Shown: positions 1 through 7,261 of the stretch, one piece after another
How positions within the stretch are numbered: position 1 is the stretch's first letter
Layout of the letters: every line of letters starts with the position of its first letter
Assembly (NCBI GenBank): GCA_023212645.1
Contig: JALBYC010000008.1
Span: 186,001 to 250,000 of the forward strand
DNA: 64,000 nucleotides
DNA from: Farysia itapuensis
Taxonomy: Eukaryota; Basidiomycota; Ustilaginomycetes; Ustilaginales; Ustilaginaceae
Direction of reading: 5' to 3'
The notes under the pieces: generated by a model
Told to the model about the DNA's origin: nothing
What the model saw: the letters and a program-made list of their open reading frames with translations, nothing else
The model's database searches: none
Program-made: the position numbers and the translations under genes

Positions 1-477
1 CTCGAACGGAGTGGAGAGCAGCGTCCCCCGGGGATGATGGTCATTGGTTGGTCTATTCTGTCGCTCGAAGGGCGGGGCGATACCACGATTCAGGACGACG
101 CCCTTGACTGCGCTGACGACGAGGCGTTGCTTCAGCAGCGCGACATGGCGCGAGTCGCTTCGTGGCTTCGTGGGCGCAAACACATTGTGCGTGAAGGTCT
201 AGATGCCTCGTACCGCTCTGCGCTAGATTCCTTCCGAAACTTCCCGGAGCATCTTCACGTTCACGACACAGCCCCTGGCGTGACAGCCGTTCCGGCAGAC
301 GAGGCCGAGCGCAGGAGCGAGACCGGCTGGGCGCCAGGACGGTACGCCAACGGCATCCCACAAGGCGGGTGGCTGCCCGGCGAGTCACCCAACCACCCCG
401 CACACGACACCCTCGCCCACCACCAAAACCAGACCTACGCAGAAATTCAAGCCAGACTCAAAAACACTACCACGTAA
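1..477 (+). CDS. 3' part of an unknown protein gene
   Basis: The frame is open from base 1, so this is the C-terminal part (about 158 residues) of a gene that starts left of the window. It is rich in Asp, Arg and His and ends in a Pro/His/Asn-rich tail. I recognise no domain, membrane segment or signal. The stop at 475-477 lies 48 bp from the stop of the next gene on the opposite strand, the tail-to-tail packing seen throughout this window. The two adjacent Met codons at 34-39 are probably internal. It could also be the last exon of a spliced gene. That it is coding is likely from the continuous GC-rich frame; its function is unknown. Confidence 0.55.
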   Translation, partial: LERSGEQRPPGMMVIGWSILSLEGRGDTTIQDDALDCADDEALLQQRDMARVASWLRGRKHIVREGLDASYRSALDSFRNFPEHLHVHDTAPGVTAVPADEAERRSETGWAPGRYANGIPQGGWLPGESPNHPAHDTLAHHQNQTYAEIQARLKNTTT

Positions 478-525
478 TCGTCTCCACTAGTGCGCGCAGA
501 ATACAGCATTTTGATTGCACAGGCA

Positions 526-1767
526 TCAGCTTGGTACGGGAATTTTACCGTCTGTTGGGGGTGCTTTGATGATGGTACGGCCGCGACCGGGTCCTTGTCG
601 GAGCTTGTTTGTTTTGGGTACTTCCATCTTGCCCGTGTGCTTGTGCGACCAGCTGACCCGCGTTACCTGCTTATCCGCTTCGTCGTGAGATCCGAACGCG
701 GTGGGTTTGAGTGCGGAGACGAGGCGTGTGACTGCAATCTTTCCTTTCGACGCCGGCACGGCAGGCAGTGGGGACTCTGATTTGGCGAGAATCTCTATCG
801 AACGCACGCTGGATGCCGATGTCGATGTGTTCGCGGCAGAAAGGGAAGGGCATGGATCAGAGTATTGAAGGGACGAGCCTCGATCTGTACTGATTGAGGA
901 CAGGCGTGGCTGGTATTCAAGTGCTTCTTCCGCCTGTCTGTCACCAGTAACTCTGCTGTTCACCACCCATGTACGGTTTGGATTCGGCACTGATGGGAGT
1001 GAATGTGTGTCAAGCGTGCCAAAATGGCGTGAGGTGCGTGGCTTGATGGTCAATTGAGAGGATGACGACGTGGAGGAAGACGAGGATGTAGACGAAGACG
1101 CAAAAGACAACGTTGAGAAGAGCACCGACGGCTTCATGCGCTTACGCTCGTCCAGGGATGATGAAGACCTGTGCAGCAATGGTCTTGGTGCTGCGGGCTC
1201 TAATTGGAGAGCCTGCAGGTCGAGGGCAAGCTGCAGGCGTTGAACCTCTCGACGAAGATCGTCGACCACTTCTTGTTGTGATTTTGCCGACGTGCTTGGG
1301 CTTGCGTCAAGCTCTGTGGAGTCATGAATCATCTCGTCGACACAGCTGGCGGAGTCGTCCCAGGCTGCCTCGTTGCTCGACACATCTTCGTGCTTCGTAG
1401 GCTGATCAGCGGCCTCTTCCCACCAATATGGTGCTGCTTTGGTTGGCAGGGTAGTGGGTGGGAACGGGAACAAGCGCCAGTACTGGTCATTGCTGCTGTA
1501 AGTCGAACACGGACGGCTGCTCATGGTGGGCGTCTGCGGCAACGCTTTTAGATGTCGGTGAGGTCGATCGTAGGTGCTGGTCGAAATGAACTGCTTGCTG
1601 CCTCTTTGCGACCACGAAGCCTTTTCGTGGCTTTCGCCGTCGTCGTCTTCTGCAATGGAAGCAGGGATCGAGAAGCGATGGACAGAAGTAGCGGCGGTAG
1701 AAACGCTGTAGAAGCTTCCCGCCTCTGACGCTGTATCAAACAGCGACCTGCACGGTGAGCCACTCAT
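526..1767 (-). CDS. Serine-rich low-complexity protein, function unknown
   Basis: About 413 residues. The open frame extends upstream to 1926, but only through a non-ATG codon; the first true ATG is at 1767 and gives an N-terminus MSGSPCRSLFDTASEAGSFY. The protein is dominated by Ser/Thr/Pro segments, including a nearly pure Ser/Thr run in the middle. A short Leu-rich heptad-like helix (REVQRLQLALDLQALQLE) could be a small coiled coil. The C-terminus is basic (GPGRGR region). No catalytic motif, transmembrane segment or secretion signal is visible. It resembles the disordered regulatory or polarity proteins common in smut fungi, but that is only an impression of style. It converges with the partial gene to its left. 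Confidence 0.6.
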   Translation of the reverse strand: MSGSPCRSLFDTASEAGSFYSVSTAATSVHRFSIPASIAEDDDGESHEKASWSQRGSKQFISTSTYDRPHRHLKALPQTPTMSSRPCSTYSSNDQYWRLFPFPPTTLPTKAAPYWWEEAADQPTKHEDVSSNEAAWDDSASCVDEMIHDSTELDASPSTSAKSQQEVVDDLRREVQRLQLALDLQALQLEPAAPRPLLHRSSSSLDERKRMKPSVLFSTLSFASSSTSSSSSTSSSSQLTIKPRTSRHFGTLDTHSLPSVPNPNRTWVVNSRVTGDRQAEEALEYQPRLSSISTDRGSSLQYSDPCPSLSAANTSTSASSVRSIEILAKSESPLPAVPASKGKIAVTRLVSALKPTAFGSHDEADKQVTRVSWSHKHTGKMEVPKTNKLRQGPGRGRTIIKAPPTDGKIPVPS

Positions 1768-2658
1768 GTTGGCAAAATTCTGATCTATGTGTGTTACCAC
1801 ACAGACACACGCACGCGCTTTCGAGGGTCGGTTGCGAAGGTCGAAGCAGGACAGGCGAATGCTGCGTCGGTCTCTGAGCAAAAGTCTGTTTGCGAGCAGG
1901 GCAACGAAATGTGGGGGACTGGACAATGACGATACCAGACAACGGCGGATATAAAGGATCTCTCACGAAGGAAGAGCGGCTACCAGAGGTCCGTTGCGTG
2001 CAACAGACTAGGTGCGATGCAACTCCTGTCCGCTGACAGCCATGGCGTACAGGGCTGACCGCAAACGCTGGTCCTCCTCCGAGACTAACCTAAAGCTTGT
2101 GGGCATTTGAAATCGAACGCGATCCGACGCGTGGAACGTCAGATCTCGAGCATCGGAAGATTGATGAAACTCAGCTGGGAACATGAGCTGGAAGACTGAG
2201 AAGGCTGTCGCTTTGCGCGTAAGGCGGGACAGCTGCACACTCAGATCGCATCGACATGCGAGATAATGCAACGGTCTCGGACATGGGGAAATGGGTTGGG
2301 AACTTGGGGAGGGGTCGTTCAAGCGCGGTGAGTATGATAAGGCTTTAATGCCAGCCTGCACTAGCCGACATCCGCCCTGCATATTGCCCTGATAAGAACT
2401 AATCTCAGACCCGATGCGCGAGATAATCGGGCGCTATAGTCTAACAGGCAGTGTGCAAAAAAATATAAAAATGTGAATACAAAGCACGCCAGAGCGTACG
2501 GCGTTGACGCGAGGCCGAAGCGGTGGATGACGCCTTCACCCAAATGCACACGTCAAGTTACGCCATCCAGAACTCGGCATACGACACCGCAACACCCTAC
2601 CCCACACAGCCAGCGGGGGCGTAGCTGGCCGGACTTAGTCACGCAACCCACTGAGTCA

Positions 2659-2672
2659 GTAAGTATGCTTAC
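2659..2672. repeat. Imperfect palindrome GTAAGTATGCTTAC in the dioxygenase promoter
   Basis: Five-base arms (GTAAG/CTTAC) around TATG, directly next to TGAGTCA at 2652-2658 and about 29 bp upstream of the TATA box. The position suggests a transcription factor site, but no factor can be named from sequence alone. Confidence 0.4.
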
Positions 2673-2676
2673 TGCG

Positions 2677-2696
2677 CTGAGCCGCGCTACGCTCAG
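2677..2696. repeat. Inverted repeat CTGAGC-N8-GCTCAG in the dioxygenase promoter
   Basis: Perfect six-base arms separated by eight bases, ending 4 bp before the TATA box of the dioxygenase gene. It may be an operator-like site for a dimeric regulator. Confidence 0.4.
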
Positions 2697-2700
2697 GGGC

Positions 2701-2707
2701 TATATAA
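2701..2707 (+). promoter_or_regulatory. TATA box of the TauD-like gene
   Basis: TATATAA lies 63 bp upstream of the start codon at 2764. The spacing suits a short 5' leader and supports that start. Confidence 0.6.
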
Positions 2708-2763
2708 CCTACTGCTAGCCCCTCTGCTCGAGCCATCCCAACTTCATAAACGCAAACGCAAAC

Positions 2764-3987
2764 ATGGCACCTGTAGCAACCGAAAGACGCGCCGTGTCTC
2801 CTCTCAACGCAAAACCCGCCAAAGTCAATGCTAACACAAACCGCGACACAACCTACTCATCTGAGCATTATGACCAGGGCGCTCTGAAGAGCGAAGCCGA
2901 CTATCCATACAATGACTTCAAGCCATACTTCCCGGACGTACACTGGGAGGCGTATCAGCCGTTTGCCCCGCCCACGGATCGAGGCTTGTTCGCTGACCCT
3001 CAAAAGAGATCGTTGTTTGGAGCAGCATCAGCTGTCAAGGATGTGACGCAGACCATTGGCACTGAATTGGAAGGAATTCAACTTGGCGAACTGACGGATG
3101 CGCAAAAGGACGAGTTGGCTCTGCTTGTAGCTGAACGGGGTGTAGTCTTCATCCGCGGACAGCACAAGTGGACGGTGGAAGACCAGCTGGCTCTCGGCAG
3201 ATACTGGGGCCCACTACACAAGCATGCTACAACAGGTGTACCCGCCCGCGGAGATCTGGACGAGGTGCATGTCGTATACGCACACCCTTCCTCTAGCGAG
3301 GGCGAAAAAGTGTATCGTGGCCCAGTCCAGCATTCGCGCTCAGATCTCTGGCATTCAGACGTAACGTACGAGGTGAATCCACCGAGCTACACCAGCTTCA
3401 AGCTACTCGTATCCCCTGAGGCCGGAGGTGACACTCTCTGGGCTTCCGGCTATGCCGCATACGACCGACTATCCTACTCGATGCGAGAGTACCTCGAGGG
3501 CTTGACGGCTATCCACTCGGCTGTCGATCAGGCTGATGGCGCAGCGAGATTTGGTAACACTGTGCGACGCGCGCCCATCGAGACAGAACATCCGCTTGTG
3601 CGCACACATCCCGTCACCGGCCACAAATCCCTATTCTTCAACCCAGGATTCTGCCGCTACATCCCTGGCATCCCCAAAGCGGAGAGCGACTTTGTCATCA
3701 GCTTCCTCACTAATCACGTTTCCACGGCTACCGACTTCAGCGTCCGCTTCAAATGGACTGCTGGGGATGTGGCAATCTGGGACAACCGCACCAATATTCA
3801 CTCTGCCATCTACGAAGATGTCGGCATTTCTCGTCGCCATGCCATCCGCGTGGCTGTTCGCGGCGAGATTCCAACAGACAGCCTCAATGGCACAAGTCGA
3901 GAAGAAGAATACTACAAGGCCAAAGGCTTCCGCGTAGACCGTAGCATTCAAAAAGGTCAGCGTCGCCAAGCCGGCTACAAGGATTAG
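2764..3987 (+). CDS. TauD/TfdA-family Fe(II)/2-oxoglutarate dioxygenase (sulfonate dioxygenase-like)
   Basis: 407 residues in a single exon. The family couples 2-oxoglutarate decarboxylation to hydroxylation of a substrate; TauD and yeast Jlp1 release sulfite from taurine or other sulfonates. Visible iron ligands are H197 and D199 (LWHSDVTY) and the distal H346 in WDNRTNIHSA, followed by R362 (RRHAIRVAVRG), which binds the 2-oxoglutarate carboxylate. The N-terminal 80 residues are an extension typical of fungal members. No targeting signal is evident, so it is probably cytosolic. A TATA box and inverted repeats precede it. An aldo/keto reductase follows in the same direction 265 bp downstream and could act on the aldehyde product (inference). 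Substrate could be taurine, another sulfonate or a herbicide-like aryl ether; sulfonate is most likely by family. Confidence 0.88.
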   Translation: MAPVATERRAVSPLNAKPAKVNANTNRDTTYSSEHYDQGALKSEADYPYNDFKPYFPDVHWEAYQPFAPPTDRGLFADPQKRSLFGAASAVKDVTQTIGTELEGIQLGELTDAQKDELALLVAERGVVFIRGQHKWTVEDQLALGRYWGPLHKHATTGVPARGDLDEVHVVYAHPSSSEGEKVYRGPVQHSRSDLWHSDVTYEVNPPSYTSFKLLVSPEAGGDTLWASGYAAYDRLSYSMREYLEGLTAIHSAVDQADGAARFGNTVRRAPIETEHPLVRTHPVTGHKSLFFNPGFCRYIPGIPKAESDFVISFLTNHVSTATDFSVRFKWTAGDVAIWDNRTNIHSAIYEDVGISRRHAIRVAVRGEIPTDSLNGTSREEEYYKAKGFRVDRSIQKGQRRQAGYKD

Positions 3988-4193
3988 GCTCTATTCACAA
4001 TTGCACTGCTTCCTCTAATGACATCCCTAGAAACATGAATTTCTTTCTGTTCGCAAAGTGTTTGTGTGATGATCAACCGTCATGGTACAACCGCGAAGGT
4101 TATGGCACAAAACTTCTGTTTGGCAGTCAATTTCGTCATCGGCCAAATTCCGCACGTTCGCACGGACGTGTTCGCTCCACTTTGTTCCGACAA

Positions 4194-4200
4194 TATATAA
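4194..4200 (+). promoter_or_regulatory. TATA box of the aldo/keto reductase gene
   Basis: TATATAA lies 59 bp before the ATG at 4253 and is followed by a pyrimidine-rich stretch. It decides the start: upstream in-frame codons (from 4082) precede this box and so should not be translated. Confidence 0.6.
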
Positions 4201-4252
4201 CCTTCTTCCAATTTCTTCTAGCCTGTTTCTTCCAACACATACTCACTACACA

Positions 4253-5230
4253 ATGTCACTCAACAAGACTTTGACGCTCAACGACGGTAACAAGATCCCA
4301 CAGATCGGCCTCGGCACCTGGCTCTCGAAGCCGGGTGAGGTGGCCAATGCCGTCGAGATCGCCGTTCGAGCTGGTTACCGTCATTTGGATCTGGCAAAGA
4401 TCTATCAAAACCAACACGAGGTGGGAGAAGCGCTCTCCAAGGTCATCCCCTCTGTGGTCAAGCGTGAGGAGCTGTTCATCACCTCCAAGCTATGGAACAC
4501 TAGTCACAAGCCTGAAAACGTCGAGGCTGCGTACAATGAGACTCTCAAAGAGCTTGGCATTGACTACCTCGACCTGTACCTCATTCACTGGCCCGTCGCA
4601 TTCGAGGCCGGCAAGGAGTTGCTCCCCAAGAGCGAGGATGGTAAGACTGCCAAGCTGGATCTGCAGACTTCGCTCGTCGACACTTGGAAGGCGCTCATCG
4701 ACCTGCGCGAGGCCGGCAAGGTCAAGTCTATCGGTGTCTCCAACTTTACCGTTGAACACTTGGAAGCTGTCAGCAAGGCCACTGGTGTCACGCCTGCCGT
4801 GAACCAGATCGAAGCGCATCCGCTATTGCCGCAAGACGAGCTGGTCGAGTACTCGCGCAAGAACAACATCCACCTCACTGCATACAGCCCCCTTGGCAAC
4901 AACCTGTCGGGCAAGACCAAGATTGTCGACTACCCGCAAGTCTCGGAAGTCGCCAAGAAACTCAACGCAGATCCCGCTCAGGTCTTGATTGCATGGGGCG
5001 TTACCCGAGGCTATTCGGTCATCCCCAAGTCTGTCACTGAGTCGCGCATCAAGTCCAACTTTGAGCAGATCACGCTCTCGGATGAGGACTACCAAAAAGT
5101 CACCAGTCTCTTCACCGAGCTCGGCCAGGTCCGCTTCAATGTTCCCTACACGTACGCTCCTTACTGGGACATCAACGTGTTTGGCGAAGAGTCGGAGCGT
5201 GAGGCCAAGAACAAGGTCAAGACCCAGTAG
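4253..5230 (+). CDS. Aldo/keto reductase, NADPH-dependent
   Basis: 325 residues, the usual length of the (beta/alpha)8 aldo/keto reductase family, which reduces aldehydes and ketones with NAD(P)H. The catalytic tetrad is complete: D46 and Y51 (HLDLAKIY), K79 (TSKLWNT) and H112 (YLIHWP). The family signatures IGVSNF and IPKSVTESRIKSNFE, the latter a cofactor-phosphate contact, are present. The start is set at MSLNKTLTLNDG after the TATA box; the longer open frame would add 57 residues lacking family similarity. Probably cytosolic. It lies codirectionally behind the dioxygenase gene and tail-to-tail with pyruvate decarboxylase (70 bp), so aldehyde metabolism is a plausible theme. The exact substrate (xylose, glycerol-type or other aldehyde) cannot be read from the sequence. 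Confidence 0.9.
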   Translation: MSLNKTLTLNDGNKIPQIGLGTWLSKPGEVANAVEIAVRAGYRHLDLAKIYQNQHEVGEALSKVIPSVVKREELFITSKLWNTSHKPENVEAAYNETLKELGIDYLDLYLIHWPVAFEAGKELLPKSEDGKTAKLDLQTSLVDTWKALIDLREAGKVKSIGVSNFTVEHLEAVSKATGVTPAVNQIEAHPLLPQDELVEYSRKNNIHLTAYSPLGNNLSGKTKIVDYPQVSEVAKKLNADPAQVLIAWGVTRGYSVIPKSVTESRIKSNFEQITLSDEDYQKVTSLFTELGQVRFNVPYTYAPYWDINVFGEESEREAKNKVKTQ

Positions 5231-5300
5231 AGCTTTCGCTAGCGAATTCGAAAGTCAGACAATTCAAACAGCATTCCATTTACATGAGGTGGTGCATACT

Positions 5301-7124
5301 TTAGTATTTGTTAGCAGAGCCAGTGGCTTCGGCCTGTTTCTTGAGGGGCGAGGGTGCGTCGCCGCGTTGCATGAAGATTTCAATCACCCGGATGTGGTCT
5401 GGCTTGGCAAAGGCTGGGCTTGAGAGAAGGTCGTCGAGTTCTTGCTTTGTGTGTACGGCGTGGTAGGCCTTCTTGCTTGGCGTGAGGTCCAACTTGTGCG
5501 ATTGTTGCGACTGCGTGTTAACCTCGGCGTCGATGACCTTTTGCGGCAGAGATCGGGGCTGTGACTGGGCGGGGGAGCTGAAGAAGTCGAGCAGGAGCGA
5601 GTGGTTGTATGGTGCAATGTTGTTGTACGATCGCTCTGGTCCGTGGATCTGTCGCTCAATCTCGTAGCCGTCGTTGTTGAGAATGAACAGGTAGGGCGTG
5701 AGGGAGTTTTTAATCATCGTCCCAACTTCCTGCACGGTGAGTTGCAGACTTCCGTCGCCGACAAAGAGGTGTGTACGGCCGAGCTTGTTCTCTCGCGCTG
5801 CAAGGGCTACACCCAAAGTTGCGCCGACAGACCACCCAATAGACCCCCACAACACCTGCGAGACCCAATGGCAGTCGTGCGGCAGCTTGGCAGTCAGCAT
5901 ACCAAACGAGCTGGTCCCCGTCTCTACGACCACTTGGTCGTGCGGCTGGAAGAACTGTCCCATTCGCGGCCACAGCCATTCCTGTGTGATTGTCTCTGCA
6001 TACTTGCCATCTTCCTTGGGAAGCACGTTCTCGAAGCTGGGCAGAATCCGTTTTGTCTCTTCCAGCCGGGTGCTTCGATTCTCCGCAAGTAGAGCAGTGA
6101 GCTGCGGTAGGAGTCCTTTCATGCCAATACCTGGGTAGGTCGAATACCCGATCGTAGTATAGTCGGAGTGCAGCTCAATCGTGGATTCCTTGGGAGTGCG
6201 GTAGGTAAAGTTGCCCGAATTAAAGTCACTTTTGAGCGAACCGATGGTGATGAGCACATCTGCGCCCTCGACCACTTCCTTGACCTTGGGCTCGGTGAGG
6301 TTGCCGACGTAAATACCTCCGTACTGCGGGTGCGCTTCATCAATGACCAGCGCCTTACCCATGGGCGTGCTGAAGACAGGCAGACCAGACTGCTCGACGA
6401 GCTGGCGCGTTTCCTCGACACAGCCGTGACGGATTGCGCATGCGTCGACCAGAATGACGGCCGACTTTGCATTGGCAATGTGCTTGGCTGCCACCTTGAG
6501 CACGTACTTTTCCGCATCCTTGTCGTTCGCGGGCGGGCTGTAGTCGAGGGGTGTGTCCAAACTACCACGTGGAATGGTAGCATGCACCAAATCGGTAGGG
6601 AGAGCGAGGTACACGGGCCGGGCTTGACGCATGGCGGTGACTAGGATGCGGTCAATGTCATCGCCAGATCCCTGGGCTTGTTTGAGAACGGCCGAGTCGA
6701 CAGAGATCTCCTTTGACATGGCTGTGAATGCAGTGAATCTGCCATCTCCCAGCGTGTGGTGCAGCAGAGAGTGGATTCCCTGCGCGGCCGTGCTCGGCAC
6801 ACCTACGATATGTATCACTGGCAGACGCTCGGAAAAGGCACCAGCAACGCCGTTCAACGCACTCAGCTCTCCCACACCAAACGTGGTCACAACGGCAGAA
6901 ATCGTGTGCTTGATACGTGCATAGCCATCAGCAGCATACGCTGCATTCAGTTCGTTGGCGTTTCCTACCCACGTCAAGGAGGGGTGGTCTTCAATCAGGT
7001 CCAAAAAGCCCATGTTGAAGTCACCGGGCACACCCTGGACAGACTGCGAGCCGAGCTGGACCAGTCGCTCCAAAATATAGTCGCCGATCTTGACCTCAGC
7101 ATCTTTGCTACTGTTGGTCGACAT
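5301..7124 (-). CDS. PDC1: Pyruvate decarboxylase
   Basis: 607 residues. The enzyme converts pyruvate to acetaldehyde and CO2 using thiamine diphosphate and Mg2+ and acts in the cytosol as a homotetramer. The N-terminal PYR domain carries the activating E58 (NANELNAAYAADGYAR) and the active-site pair H122-H123 (SLLHHTLGDG). The C-terminal cofactor domain has the GDGSLQ...NNDGYEIE thiamine motif, including the Glu equivalent to yeast E477. It is about 40 residues longer than yeast Pdc1, mostly in the C-terminal tail (Gln/Ser-rich). Its start codon is only 137 bp from the stop of the codirectional upstream BRAP2-like gene, so the promoter is compact and may extend into that gene. An indolepyruvate decarboxylase role is a less likely alternative. 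Confidence 0.93.
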   Translation of the reverse strand: MSTNSSKDAEVKIGDYILERLVQLGSQSVQGVPGDFNMGFLDLIEDHPSLTWVGNANELNAAYAADGYARIKHTISAVVTTFGVGELSALNGVAGAFSERLPVIHIVGVPSTAAQGIHSLLHHTLGDGRFTAFTAMSKEISVDSAVLKQAQGSGDDIDRILVTAMRQARPVYLALPTDLVHATIPRGSLDTPLDYSPPANDKDAEKYVLKVAAKHIANAKSAVILVDACAIRHGCVEETRQLVEQSGLPVFSTPMGKALVIDEAHPQYGGIYVGNLTEPKVKEVVEGADVLITIGSLKSDFNSGNFTYRTPKESTIELHSDYTTIGYSTYPGIGMKGLLPQLTALLAENRSTRLEETKRILPSFENVLPKEDGKYAETITQEWLWPRMGQFFQPHDQVVVETGTSSFGMLTAKLPHDCHWVSQVLWGSIGWSVGATLGVALAARENKLGRTHLFVGDGSLQLTVQEVGTMIKNSLTPYLFILNNDGYEIERQIHGPERSYNNIAPYNHSLLLDFFSSPAQSQPRSLPQKVIDAEVNTQSQQSHKLDLTPSKKAYHAVHTKQELDDLLSSPAFAKPDHIRVIEIFMQRGDAPSPLKKQAEATGSANKY

Positions 7125-7261
7125 TGTGGCAGAGGTGGTTGGTGTTACTGTGCAGAGGTGTCAGCAACGCTGGTCATGCTCGCACAGATATTCCGGACCA
7201 AAAACGTCATTAACGTCATGGGGCAGCAAATCTGATCTAACATTATTAGGTCTAACATCTC

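Larger units (their letters stand above)
1768..2763. other. Divergent intergenic region with inverted repeats near its right end
   Basis: About 1 kb between two divergent genes. A 124-codon frame on the minus strand (2008-2382) has no recognisable features and I do not call it a gene. The right end, just ahead of the dioxygenase gene, contains an AP-1/Gcn4-like TGAGTCA (2652-2658), two short inverted repeats and a TATA box, listed separately. Nothing else stands out. Confidence 0.6.

Noticed and set aside
1768..1926. N-terminal extension of the serine-rich gene
   Set aside because: The extended frame has no ATG; the first ATG at 1767 was used.
2008..2382. 124-codon minus-strand frame in the first divergent gap
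   Set aside because: No family motif, no good promoter context and average composition; chance frame likely.
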